NCBI GenBank assembly: GCA_017461825.1
Contig: JAFTXB010000003.1
Location: 1-13,197, forward strand
Length of the DNA: 13,197 nucleotides
Direction: 5' to 3'
Source of the DNA: Clostridia bacterium
GTDB lineage: Bacteria > Bacillota > Clostridia > Oscillospirales > CAG-272
Shown here: positions 1 to 7,439 of the stretch, piece after piece
How the letters are laid out: every line of letters starts with the position of its first letter
Position numbering within the stretch: position 1 is the first letter of the stretch
The notes under the pieces: model-generated
The model's database searches: none
What the model saw: the letters and a program-made list of their open reading frames with translations, nothing else
Told to the model about the DNA's origin: nothing
Program-made: the position numbers and the translations under genes

Positions 1-123
1 AGTGAATTTGCCTGTCAGCTGGGCACCGACATTTCGCAAGTAAAACCGCAAAGTTCGCCGCGGGCAACTGGAGCTTACACACGATTTCTATGGAACTCCT
101 GCTCTCACGGTTTTGGAGAGACT
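1..123. other. Left-edge noncoding stretch, possible dispersed intergenic element
   Basis: No start codon with a ribosome binding site is visible here. It lies directly downstream of the minus-strand glycosidase. Two plus-strand frames stay open for most of its length: frame 1 runs from the edge to a stop at 136-138, and frame 3 runs on into the antisense of the glycosidase. Neither has a recognisable domain. The frame 3 translation includes HTISMELLLSRFWRDF, a string that I have an uncheckable impression of seeing as spurious short proteins in clostridial assemblies, which would suggest a dispersed intergenic repeat. On the minus strand a weak GC hairpin near 46-63 followed by TTTTAC could end glycosidase transcription, but it is too weak to call as a terminator. 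Confidence 0.3.
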
Positions 124-1350
124 TTAAAGTGCTTTTAACCATTCCAGCATATTTAACGATAGAAGGTTCCAGTTCTGAAAGCCCGGGTTGTTGATAGGGG
201 CACCGCTTTCGGGATCATAATACTCATGCAACTCTCCGCACTCCTCAAGATCACTGCCAAACAGAGTGATGGTCTTTTCCGCAAGCCTTTTGGCATCGTC
301 GGTATAGCCGTATTTGCGCAAGCCTTCATACACCATATAGTTGGAGATACCCCAGATCGGACCGAGCCAACAGGAGGGGTTGCCCGATTTGACAATCGCA
401 TACATCTTTTCCATTTTGGATAATGTACGGACACCGTATGGTGCGTGGAAGGTCTTTTCGTTTCGGTAGTGTTCCTTTACCATGCGTTCGGCTTGCTGTG
501 GGGTTGCGATCTCTGCCCACATTGCCAAAAATCCCGACCACACGCCGATTCGTTGGATCAGCGTACTCCAATGACGCGGACATCCCGAATGTAATTTTTG
601 GGTGGGGTCAACGGGGAGCAGATTGATATCTACGCTGTAAAAGAAGCCGTCGCGTTCATCCCAGCAATGCTCTTGGATCGCAGCCTTAAGCAGGCTTGCC
701 TTATCTTCATAAAATGATTTTTCGGTTGACAGACCAAATAATCCGGCTAGCTTGGCGGTTGCCAACAGCTCTTGATACATCAAGCAATTGAGATAAATAG
801 AAGCAGAGCTGTTTGCAGGGCGATAAAAGGTGCAGGGGTCATTATCTACACCGATCGCGCTGTCGTTGATCCAAAAGTACAGCCCCGATTCGCCGTGATA
901 GGCGTAGGTATCATACCACAAAAGATAACGCTTGACGAGTTCAAAACGGTTGCGCAACCATTCAGCATCATGATTTTGTTCTGATATAAACAGTGCGTGC
1001 TGAGCCAAGCAGGGCTTATGGATATTCTGCTCGGTTGTGGAGCGGCGGGATTTCAATGCGCGAAATTCGGGCGTGATGTAAATAGGCGTTCTTCCAACCT
1101 CGTCCACGTGGTCGAGAAAATTTAAAATGCACCCCTTCTCGTAGCTGCTGATATCCTCGTCCCCTGTAATTTTGCGCAGGGCAAGATTAGTTAACCAGCT
1201 GTCCCAATCCCAAAGACTGTTGTCGTAGCAGCTGCCCGGTACGATAAAGCGGTGCTTCAAATAGCCCTCCGGCTCGCGAAAGCATTTGCGATAATTGTTT
1301 TTTGCGTATTCGATAATCAAGTTTCCGTATGCTTCGATTTGCTGTGTCAT
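124..1350 (-). CDS. Cytoplasmic (alpha/alpha)6-barrel glycosidase, GH63 / mannosylglycerate-hydrolase-like
   Basis: Encodes 408 residues with no signal peptide, so it probably hydrolyses imported oligosaccharide in the cytoplasm. Motifs seen: WDWDSW (48-52), GVDNDP (167-172), WLGPIWG (328-334) and GELHEYYDPESG (372-383). Family knowledge: this set marks the GH63/MGH/trehalase-like toroid fold, with an acid in the DNxP motif (here D169) and a base in the HEYYDP motif (here E376). Those two assignments are inferred. The protein is about the length of a bare catalytic domain, without the N-terminal beta-sandwich of long GH63 enzymes. The frame stays open for some 200 codons upstream, but that extension is antisense to the araC gene, so the ATG at 1350 is chosen. 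The ribosome site before it (GGGAATGG) is weak. It is divergent from the AraC gene, a common arrangement for a regulator and its target. The sugar substrate (glucosyl, mannosyl or other) cannot be read from the sequence. Confidence 0.85.
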   Translation of the reverse strand: MTQQIEAYGNLIIEYAKNNYRKCFREPEGYLKHRFIVPGSCYDNSLWDWDSWLTNLALRKITGDEDISSYEKGCILNFLDHVDEVGRTPIYITPEFRALKSRRSTTEQNIHKPCLAQHALFISEQNHDAEWLRNRFELVKRYLLWYDTYAYHGESGLYFWINDSAIGVDNDPCTFYRPANSSASIYLNCLMYQELLATAKLAGLFGLSTEKSFYEDKASLLKAAIQEHCWDERDGFFYSVDINLLPVDPTQKLHSGCPRHWSTLIQRIGVWSGFLAMWAEIATPQQAERMVKEHYRNEKTFHAPYGVRTLSKMEKMYAIVKSGNPSCWLGPIWGISNYMVYEGLRKYGYTDDAKRLAEKTITLFGSDLEECGELHEYYDPESGAPINNPGFQNWNLLSLNMLEWLKAL

Positions 1351-1397
1351 GTCACCATTCCCATTTTTTGATTTGTTTAGATTGTGTTTTATTCCTA

Positions 1398-1426
1398 TTG
1401 ACTTTTTATCATTTTTAGGATATAAT
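1398..1426 (+). promoter_or_regulatory. Sigma-70-type promoter of the araC-family gene
   Basis: TTGACT at 1398-1403 and a perfect TATAAT at 1421-1426 are separated by 17 bp. Transcription would start near 1433 and leave a leader of about 95 nt before the ATG at 1528. Confidence 0.75.
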
Positions 1427-1434
1427 GTTATCAA
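1405..1434 (-). promoter_or_regulatory. Weak candidate promoter for the GH63-like gene
   Basis: On the minus strand TTGATA (1434 to 1429) is followed after 18 bp by GATAAA (1410 to 1405), a 4 of 6 match to the -10 box. It would overlap the forward promoter of the regulator head to head, so the two would compete for polymerase. A weak basal promoter fits a gene that needs activation, but the match alone is poor evidence. Confidence 0.25.
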
Positions 1435-1481
1435 TAGCAGTATAACACAACAAATGATATTATTCAAGTTTATAACGTCCC

Positions 1482-1505
1482 AACAAACTCGCAAAAATGT
1501 TTGTT
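1482..1505. promoter_or_regulatory. Inverted repeat in the araC leader, possible operator
   Basis: AACAAAC (1482-1488) and GTTTGTT (1499-1505) form a perfect 7 bp inverted repeat with a 10 bp gap, between the promoter and the ribosome site of the regulator gene. It could be an autoregulatory operator or a weak leader hairpin. The region is AT-rich, so chance occurrence is not excluded. Confidence 0.25.
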
Positions 1506-1527
1506 TTGTGCCAAATAGGAGGATAAA

Positions 1528-2343
1528 ATGCCATTCTTTGAAGATTACGGAAAAGAATTTACAATGGATTACTGGGGTGACGTTCCCGTGGCAAACGCCG
1601 GAATGCACATTCATCCGCAGTATGAAATGCTTGTCGTGTTGGATCATACCAATTCCCAGATCACCGTAAACGGGCAAACGCATTATCCCAATCAGCCCTT
1701 TATTGCCTTTTTTGCGCCGTTCTCCTTGCATCATTCTGATTTTTTTGACAAGGTAAACGTTGACCGATACATCTATTATTTTGACGATGCCATGATTGAT
1801 AAGCATCCCATCGAATTTAAGGATTTTGAGGTCTATCGGCGTTCGGCATCCATTATTTTTCTGCTTCCTCCGGATCTGACGGAGAAATTTCGCACACTGA
1901 ATGAAGCAGCGCTGAGCAACCGCGACGACGATGCGGTGGCAAGCCTTTTGTTTATGATGAATCTGCATTTGCTTTTAAAGGAAAAGGATCGTTGTTCGCT
2001 GATGCAGACCAATAACCAAGTGAGTCACATCAACAGTATCGTGCGCTATATGACCGAGCATTTCCAAGAAAAAAATCTGACTGCCGAATCGGTGGCGCAG
2101 TACTTTTTTATCAGCCGTTCCAAGCTGTACCGTGATTTCCGTGATTATACCACCATATCCTTTCATCAATTTTTGATCGAGCTGCGAATCAGCAAGGCAC
2201 AGTTTATGCTGAAGCAGGGGTATAGCATACGGGAGATTGCAAGCAGTGTTGGCTTTGAAAATGAAAGCTATTTTTGTCAGTTTTTTAAAAAGATTAAGGG
2301 GATCACTCCGCTTCAATACGTCAAGCAACGGCGCTACAGGTGA
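1528..2343 (+). CDS. AraC-family transcriptional regulator with cupin sensor domain
   Basis: Encodes 271 residues, a normal length for the family. Residues about 1-100 form a cupin-like sugar-sensing domain, with the typical start HIHPQYEML (27-35) followed by a PGD-like turn (NQPFIAFFAP). Residues about 165-271 hold two helix-turn-helix motifs: LTAESVAQYFFISRSKLYR, then YSIREIASSVGFENESYF and the family signature KKIKGITPLQYVKQRR. The start is set by a perfect AGGAGG at 1517-1522, 5 bp before the ATG, and by the strong promoter at 1398-1426. Its neighbours on both sides are glycosidases, so it most likely activates the divergent GH63-like gene, the cluster starting at 3024, or both, in response to a sugar. 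The inducer is unknown. It is transcribed as a single gene and ends at the terminator near 2667. Confidence 0.93.
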   Translation: MPFFEDYGKEFTMDYWGDVPVANAGMHIHPQYEMLVVLDHTNSQITVNGQTHYPNQPFIAFFAPFSLHHSDFFDKVNVDRYIYYFDDAMIDKHPIEFKDFEVYRRSASIIFLLPPDLTEKFRTLNEAALSNRDDDAVASLLFMMNLHLLLKEKDRCSLMQTNNQVSHINSIVRYMTEHFQEKNLTAESVAQYFFISRSKLYRDFRDYTTISFHQFLIELRISKAQFMLKQGYSIREIASSVGFENESYFCQFFKKIKGITPLQYVKQRRYR

Positions 2344-2604
2344 GCGGCAAGATCAAAGCATCGATCACGGTTGAGATACTTCCACAGCTTTACACGCTTT
2401 CGAAAGCATATGATCTGTTCGCTTTTGCAAAAGCTTGCAGAATACGTTCTGAGGATTGGTTCTCTAATGTTCCCCGATGATGTCAGTGTTTATTTCTGTC
2501 CTACGATTCACTCAAGGTTCTTTACCCGACCCTGCAAAAAGGGGCGAAGCAGGCTCGACGGCTTCCGTGCCGGGATTGCGCTCTCTGCAGGTTTTGCGGT
2601 GGGG
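2344..2604. other. Gene-free, hairpin-rich spacer after the araC gene
   Basis: No convincing gene lies here. A 96-codon TTG-initiated frame (2371-2661) has no ribosome site, runs through the hairpins and shows no known domain. The stretch holds short palindromes: GCTTTCGAAAGC (2396-2407), GCTTTTGCAAAAGC (2421-2434), CCTGC/GCAGG arms (2531-2535 and 2549-2553) and CGGC/GCCG arms (2559-2572). It is GC-richer than the DNA that follows the terminator. It may be the readthrough 3' end of the regulator transcript or a dispersed intergenic element. Confidence 0.4.
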
Positions 2605-2640
2605 TTCGGGGAGGTGCTTTTGCAAAAGCATCTCCCCGAA
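2605..2640. repeat. Near-perfect 36 bp palindrome
   Basis: The arms TTCGGGGAGGTGCTTTTG (2605-2622) and CAAAAGCATCTCCCCGAA (2623-2640) are complementary at 17 of 18 positions; the exception is a G-T pair that still pairs in RNA on the plus strand. There is no central loop in DNA terms. No T-run follows, so it is not a standard intrinsic terminator. It could be an RNA 3'-end stabiliser or part of an intergenic repeat. Confidence 0.8.
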
Positions 2641-2666
2641 AAATTTGCGGACAAGCTTTAATTCGG

Positions 2667-2716
2667 AAATCCGAAACTTTTACCAATCGGTAATGGTTTC
2701 GGATTTCTTTTGTTTT
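2667..2716 (+). terminator. Intrinsic terminator of the araC-family gene
   Basis: An 11 bp perfect stem, AAATCCGAAAC (2667-2677) against GTTTCGGATTT (2696-2706), continues inward through a mismatch to ACC/GGT pairs around a small AATC loop. The downstream arm leads straight into TTTCTTTTGTTTTCT. This is the only strong intrinsic terminator seen in the window, and it separates the regulator transcript from the downstream cluster. Confidence 0.85.
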
Positions 2717-2951
2717 CTATGAAAAATTGGTAAAATAAAGTTGCAGAAATGTGTGTAAGTATAGTTCTCAACCCGTACAAGGGTTTTGTTCGCGTTGATT
2801 CGGACGAAAAACATTCAAATTAGGAATTTTATAAGTAAAAAAAGAATGGAAACAATAATGTTCTTTTTTCATTTTAAACAAATATTTTTTTGTTTGATGG
2901 TTATTTTTGTTTAAATGCGTTATTACCAATATAGAATGCGTAATTTCAACA
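2717..2951. other. AT-rich noncoding stretch upstream of the cluster
   Basis: No gene is supported; a short minus-strand frame here (2768-2998) has low-complexity content and no family match. The stretch carries the core TTGTTTAAA at 2907-2915, its inverse around 2873-2881, and the same core again at about 3000-3007 next to the palindrome AACAATTGTT (2994-3003). These could be operator boxes for the cluster, but AT-rich DNA yields such matches easily. Confidence 0.3.
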
Positions 2952-2980
2952 TTTACTTTTGATGAGAAATATGGGATAAT
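2952..2980 (+). promoter_or_regulatory. Extended -10 promoter of the glycosidase/EEP/SBP cluster
   Basis: TTTACT (2952-2957), a 17 bp spacer and GATAAT (2975-2980), with TG at 2972-2973 giving an extended -10. Transcription would start near 2987, about 37 nt before the TTG start at 3024. Confidence 0.6.
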
Positions 2981-3023
2981 TAATCTGTAAAATAACAATT
3001 GTTTAAAGGCGAGGTTTTTAAAA

Positions 3024-5042
3024 TTGATATATCATAGTGAACAACGCTCTTCCTGTTATTTTCCACCGCTTTTGGGAAACGGAGATTTGGCTTTTTCAAT
3101 TGACTGTGAAGGAGCCGTTAACGCTCGTGCTGATGCTTTTGGAAATATCGACGGTTATCATCAAGTAATTTATCGAGCAGGTCGCCGATTGGAAATTCAC
3201 CATGATAGTGAACCGGGTGCAATCCTATCGTTTGGTAAACTTTGGTTTAACACCGAAAGCTCGGTGGTTTCTTTTAAACAGGAACTGATTGAAACGGACG
3301 GTTTGATCAAAAGTGTTTGTGAATACGAAAACGGAATGCGTATTTTAACAGAGGCGTTTATTCATTCCGATCTTCCGTTGTACTGTGTTCGCAAAACATT
3401 GCTATCATCACCGCATCCAATGAAAGGTGAGTGGCGTTATCGGCTGTGCGGTTATGATGAAAGAACACAGCAAGCAATTGAATATGTAAATACATCGGCT
3501 ATGCTTGGTGGTGGTAGTGTTTCCTTCCGAATGGTAGGACAGGATACCTACAATGGTCAAGTATGTGTCCAAATGGATTGTCCCGTGAAAACGCAATGGA
3601 AGGATGACATGTTGCATTTGCCCTTTGTTTTGAGGAAAGGGCAATCTGCTACGATGTTTTTGTATCTGTCAGATAATTTGGATGGTGTTGATCCGTACGA
3701 TGTAAACCGGGAGATTGCAAAAAAGATTTCGGAAATTGGATATGGTGGATTGTTACAGGAAAACGTTAGATCATGGAATAGATATTTTGATCGCGGATAC
3801 GTTCGGACTTCGGATGAAAAACTGAATGGGATCTATTCAATGGCACTGTATCATTTGCGCTGTTATACAACGAAATGGTCGATTCCCGTAGGAATCAATA
3901 CCCGATGTTGGAGCGGAAGATTTTTTGCGTTTGACGAATATTATTCATTTCTGGGACTGGTTGGAGCGAATCAGAAAGAATTGGCAAAGCGTGTTCCCAG
4001 TTTTCGTGCAGACGTATGCTTGCCAAAGGCAATTCACCGCCAAACATTCAAAGGTGAGGAACAAGCCCGTTTTACATGGGAAACCAGTGAGTATGGTGAA
4101 GAGATCGCTCCCAGCGGATTTTGGTATGATCATGTGTTCCATATGGCTGTGATCGCCCTTGGCGCTTTTGAGTATTATGAATATTCAAAGGATATGGAAT
4201 TTTTGAAGCATTGCTACCGCATGATCCGCGCATGCGCAAAATTCTACACTTTACATATGATTTACCGAGATGGCGACCGTGCTTATATCGGCAAATGTAC
4301 CGATTTGGAACGATTGGGACCCTCTGTTGAAAATGCATTTATGACCTCTTGCGGTGTGATTTCCACCTTGGAGATTGAAGCAAAAGCAGCAAAGATTTTG
4401 GGTGTTGATGAAGAATATCAAATGGAATGCATCGATTTGGCAAAACGATTGCGCCAAAGTCTTCCCATCGAGAATGACATGTATGTTCCGTATTTGGGAT
4501 GTCCGCAAAAGAGTATAGGCGTGTTTGCAGGAAAATATCCCTTTAATGTTTTGAAAGAGACGGACACATGCATGATTACTGCATGGAATGATTTTCTGGA
4601 AAACGGGGCGGCTTACGGAAATATGTATGCATCCGGAAGTTGTATTTCTTCATGGTATGCCGGTTGGCAGGCGGCAGCGTTTGCCCGTTCCCATCTCGGA
4701 GATAAAGCCTATGAGTGTTTGACGAAGGTCTATGAATCAATGGGTGTGTTTAATGAAATGTTTGAAATCAACGAACCGGCAAAGCGGATTACACCATGGT
4801 TCACAACGGCATCAGGTGTTTTTCTCGGTGCAGTAAATGACATGCTGGTGGAAAGCGACGGTGAGACGGTAAACATTCTGCCTGCTTGTCCTTTGAAGGA
4901 TGTGTCGTTTAAGCTGGCTGTGAAAGGAGGCATTGTATTAGAAGCAGAGATTAAAAACGGGGAGTTGATCAAAGCACAGGTCGTCGAAGGATCTGCGCAA
5001 AATATGAAGCTTGTTTACAAAGGCGAACCAATTAAAATTTAG
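3024..5042 (+). CDS. Cytoplasmic glycosidase, GH95/GH65-like six-hairpin fold
   Basis: Encodes 672 residues with no signal peptide, so it acts on imported substrate. The start is a TTG at 3024, preceded by GGCGAGG (3008-3014) 9 bp upstream; no ATG fits as well. The order is that of GH95 and GH65: an N-terminal beta-sandwich (about 1-240, opening with LLGNGDLAFS), a linker, an (alpha/alpha)6 barrel (about 265-610), then a short C-terminal sandwich with VNILPACPLKD and VKGGIVLEAEI, as in GH95 fucosidases and relatives. Barrel landmarks are GINTRCWSGRFFAFDEYY (290-307), WETSEYGEE (352-360) and DLERLGPSVENAFMT (427-441). Acidic residues in the last segment (E429, E436) and E305/D304 are catalytic candidates by position only. 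The sequence is divergent enough that I would not assign a CAZy family or sugar. First gene of the operon, 21 bp before the EEP gene. Confidence 0.8.
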   Translation: MIYHSEQRSSCYFPPLLGNGDLAFSIDCEGAVNARADAFGNIDGYHQVIYRAGRRLEIHHDSEPGAILSFGKLWFNTESSVVSFKQELIETDGLIKSVCEYENGMRILTEAFIHSDLPLYCVRKTLLSSPHPMKGEWRYRLCGYDERTQQAIEYVNTSAMLGGGSVSFRMVGQDTYNGQVCVQMDCPVKTQWKDDMLHLPFVLRKGQSATMFLYLSDNLDGVDPYDVNREIAKKISEIGYGGLLQENVRSWNRYFDRGYVRTSDEKLNGIYSMALYHLRCYTTKWSIPVGINTRCWSGRFFAFDEYYSFLGLVGANQKELAKRVPSFRADVCLPKAIHRQTFKGEEQARFTWETSEYGEEIAPSGFWYDHVFHMAVIALGAFEYYEYSKDMEFLKHCYRMIRACAKFYTLHMIYRDGDRAYIGKCTDLERLGPSVENAFMTSCGVISTLEIEAKAAKILGVDEEYQMECIDLAKRLRQSLPIENDMYVPYLGCPQKSIGVFAGKYPFNVLKETDTCMITAWNDFLENGAAYGNMYASGSCISSWYAGWQAAAFARSHLGDKAYECLTKVYESMGVFNEMFEINEPAKRITPWFTTASGVFLGAVNDMLVESDGETVNILPACPLKDVSFKLAVKGGIVLEAEIKNGELIKAQVVEGSAQNMKLVYKGEPIKI

Positions 5043-5063
5043 TACATTGGAAGGAGAGAAAAA

Positions 5064-5819
5064 ATGATTAAGGTAATGACTTTTAATTTGCGTGTCGATA
5101 CGGAAAAGGATGGCATCAATCGATTCTTTTTACGGACAGATCGTGTTTTAAAAGCAATTCGTGATGAATCGCCTGATGTGATCGGGTTCCAAGAGGATTT
5201 GGAGGATATGCGTGTGTTTTTGCGCAGAAATTTGCCAGAATATACCTTCCACGGGTCCGGGAATCGCGCTGACTACCGATCCGGAGGTGCTCGCACGATT
5301 GCTTACAAGACCGAGAAATTTCAACTGCTTGATTTTGAATCGAGATGGCTTTCTGACACGCCTACAGTACCCGGCTCTACATATGGTGGAGATCAAAGTG
5401 TGGTTTCTCGCATTTATCGCAAGGCTAGATTGCATTCTCTTGAAAGCGGAAACGTAATCAATTTTATCAATACGCACACAGATCATGCCGGCAGTAATGC
5501 CCGCTTCTTGGAATGCAAGCAACTTTTGGAGGTGGTTCGCGGATGTTCGGATGAAGGCGTGATTCTGTGCGGAGATTTCAATGCTTCGCCCGAAAAGCCG
5601 GAAATTCAGTATCTGTTGTCAGATGATTCTTTGGGCTTGCATGATGTTACCAAGGATATTCCCAATACGTTTCACGGTTGGACAGAAAAGCATTATGGAA
5701 AAATTGATTATATTTTTTCCAATGTCCCATGCAATGAAAGCTATGCCGTGGAAGATATTCCTATCAACGGCGTATTTATTTCCGATCACAATCCTGTTGT
5801 TGCATGTTTGGAATATTAA
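5064..5819 (+). CDS. Cytoplasmic endonuclease/exonuclease/phosphatase (EEP) family protein
   Basis: Encodes 251 residues, a bare EEP domain without signal peptide. All metal and catalytic landmarks of the family are present: FN (7-8), GFQE with metal ligand E44, NTHTDH (136-141), GDFNA (170-174), KIDYIF with D215, and SDHNPV (240-245). The SRWLSDTP segment followed by VPGS is typical of the uncharacterised EEP-1 type subgroup, whose members are often coded beside glycosidases. Members of the fold cut phosphodiesters or phosphomonoesters in DNA, lipids, inositol phosphates and perhaps sugar phosphates; which applies here cannot be told. The ribosome site AAGGAGAG (5051-5058) lies 5 bp before the ATG. 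It sits between a glycosidase and a transporter lipoprotein in one operon, which favours a role in sugar phosphate metabolism over DNA repair. A diverged second EEP domain is in the lipoprotein at 7440. Confidence 0.9.
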   Translation: MIKVMTFNLRVDTEKDGINRFFLRTDRVLKAIRDESPDVIGFQEDLEDMRVFLRRNLPEYTFHGSGNRADYRSGGARTIAYKTEKFQLLDFESRWLSDTPTVPGSTYGGDQSVVSRIYRKARLHSLESGNVINFINTHTDHAGSNARFLECKQLLEVVRGCSDEGVILCGDFNASPEKPEIQYLLSDDSLGLHDVTKDIPNTFHGWTEKHYGKIDYIFSNVPCNESYAVEDIPINGVFISDHNPVVACLEY

Positions 5820-5850
5820 ACTTTATTTAATGAAGGAGAGTTTTTAAATT

Positions 5851-7371
5851 ATGAAAACGTTTTTGAAATCCGGTATTTGTTTATTCTTATGTTTAATTTT
5901 TATGCTTTCAGTGGTTTCATGTAATAAGGATCCTAATGACAAAGTTACGGATCCCTCTGATTCGGTAGCTGATACAGAAGAAACGAATCCAGAGGAAGAA
6001 GATGTAATTTCAGAAGAAGTCTTGTATAAGCCTGTCGAAAAGAAATATGACCGTGAGTTCGCTATGGCAATGCGCCAAAGTCTCGAAGTTAAATTTTATA
6101 CTGTTAGCGATGATTATCAACTGGGGCAAGGCGATGTTGTTTCTGATGCATTTTACGAACGTAACCTGTTAATGGAAGAAAAATACGGTGTGATTGTGAC
6201 GGCAACGACTTTATCTGAATCAGAGTTTCGGACCGCAACTTTGGGTGGATCAAAGACTACCGATACCTATTCTGCCGGCGCAAAATTCTTGACTCCTTTG
6301 ATGCTCGAGGGATGCTTTGTAGATCTTAACACGTTGGATAGTTTAAACTTGTCTGCATCTTATTGGGGACAGCAGGCTCGAGAGGAATTCAATATCTTGG
6401 GGTCGCTCTACTTTATTGAAGGTGACTATGAGACTAGAAATGAAACTATTCTTCCCGGAATCGTTTATAATGAAAGGGTTTGGGCTGACCGTGGTTTTTA
6501 TACCACCTACGGTACGCCTTATGACCTTGTAAAACAAGGAAAATGGACTTGGGAAACGATGCTTACGATGATCGACGGAATGTATACGGATCTCAATTCT
6601 AACGATACTATTGATATTCAGGATTCTTTCGGAATTGTCACTGACCCGGGAATGGTGTCAGCGTTGTTGACGAGCGCAGGCATCAGCACTCTTAACTTGA
6701 CCGATGATGAGTTTTCCTTTGCGCTTGAGGATCCTACTGCTTGGGATAGATTTTACAATACATTGGAAGATATTGTAGAAACCTACTATAACGATGTTGA
6801 TATAGTCATGAATAATGATTTAAAAAATGACTTTGCCGGGATTACTAACATGGTTATGGAAGACCGTGTACTGTTCCGCTATACATCATTGGACGTTGTG
6901 TTTGACCTCGGAGACATGGCTTCCCGCTGGGGGATTCTTCCTGTTCCTAAATATGATGAAAACTCCGACTATGTATGTTACGAGGTTGGATCCATGGCTC
7001 ATATGATGGCTATTGTAAGAACTACGTCTGATAAAGAAGAAACAGCAGCAATTTTTGAAACCTTGAACTATCATTCCAGATATGGTGCCAATTCGGTGTA
7101 TTCAGCTTTTTTTGAGAATTTCCGTTTGAGAAAATTCTGCGAGACAGAGGACGATATGGAAATGCTGCAATTTGTTGCCTCTCGCTTAAATCACAATGCA
7201 GATACGGCATTTGAAGCGACAGGGGTTCAATCTGCGATTACGCCGTTTGTCAACCCAAGACAAGATATTACGGGGTTGTACTCGCATTTCACTTCACTTA
7301 AGGAGTCGGCAAAAACAAAAGTCGAGACATTGCTCACTAAAGTTTTGGAACTTCAAAGTAAAAATCAATGA
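5851..7371 (+). CDS. ABC transporter extracellular solute-binding lipoprotein (family 1 type)
   Basis: Encodes 506 residues. A type II signal peptide ends in the lipobox VVSC with the lipidated cysteine at position 24, followed by an acidic linker (about 25-60) and a two-lobed binding domain. Typical features of clostridial carbohydrate-binding SBPs are seen: IVYNERVWADRGF, then TPYDLVKQGKWTWETM (W232, W234), and an EF-hand-like loop DLNSNDTIDIQD (247-258) with acidic or amide residues at loop positions 1, 3, 5, 9 and 12, which probably binds calcium. It would deliver an oligosaccharide or related solute to an importer in the membrane. No permease or ATPase gene lies in this window, so its partners are elsewhere. 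AAGGAGAG (5833-5840) precedes the ATG by 10 bp. It is 31 bp after the EEP gene and most likely cotranscribed with it. Confidence 0.9.
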   Translation: MKTFLKSGICLFLCLIFMLSVVSCNKDPNDKVTDPSDSVADTEETNPEEEDVISEEVLYKPVEKKYDREFAMAMRQSLEVKFYTVSDDYQLGQGDVVSDAFYERNLLMEEKYGVIVTATTLSESEFRTATLGGSKTTDTYSAGAKFLTPLMLEGCFVDLNTLDSLNLSASYWGQQAREEFNILGSLYFIEGDYETRNETILPGIVYNERVWADRGFYTTYGTPYDLVKQGKWTWETMLTMIDGMYTDLNSNDTIDIQDSFGIVTDPGMVSALLTSAGISTLNLTDDEFSFALEDPTAWDRFYNTLEDIVETYYNDVDIVMNNDLKNDFAGITNMVMEDRVLFRYTSLDVVFDLGDMASRWGILPVPKYDENSDYVCYEVGSMAHMMAIVRTTSDKEETAAIFETLNYHSRYGANSVYSAFFENFRLRKFCETEDDMEMLQFVASRLNHNADTAFEATGVQSAITPFVNPRQDITGLYSHFTSLKESAKTKVETLLTKVLELQSKNQ

Positions 7372-7381
7372 CATTTGAGTT

Positions 7382-7409
7382 CTGACAAGTAGTTATACAG
7401 AGTTAATAT
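7382..7409 (+). promoter_or_regulatory. Weak candidate internal promoter before the giant lipoprotein gene
   Basis: CTGACA (7382-7387) and TAATAT (7404-7409) are 16 bp apart, matching 5 and 4 of 6 consensus bases. Next to it the 9-mer TTAATATTT is directly repeated (7403-7411 and 7416-7424). It could add transcription of the lipoprotein gene independent of the operon promoter. Confidence 0.25.
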
Positions 7410-7439
7410 TTTATCTTAATATTTATGGAGGCAAATCTT

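Noticed and set aside
1351..1968. Minus-strand N-terminal extension of the GH63-like frame, about 200 codons longer
   Set aside because: It is antisense to the promoter and first half of a well-supported AraC gene, its translation looks random, and the family homology begins only after the ATG at 1350.
2371..2661. A 96-codon plus-strand frame after the AraC gene
   Set aside because: It starts with TTG without a ribosome site, runs through a 36 bp palindrome and has no recognisable domain.
2768..2998. A 76-codon minus-strand frame in the AT-rich spacer
   Set aside because: It has low-complexity content, no ribosome site, overlaps the plus-strand promoter region and matches no family.
7425..7439. 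The upstream in-frame ATG of the giant lipoprotein
   Set aside because: It sits inside the GGAGG ribosome site that serves the ATG at 7440, and the shorter start gives a normal signal peptide length to Cys21.
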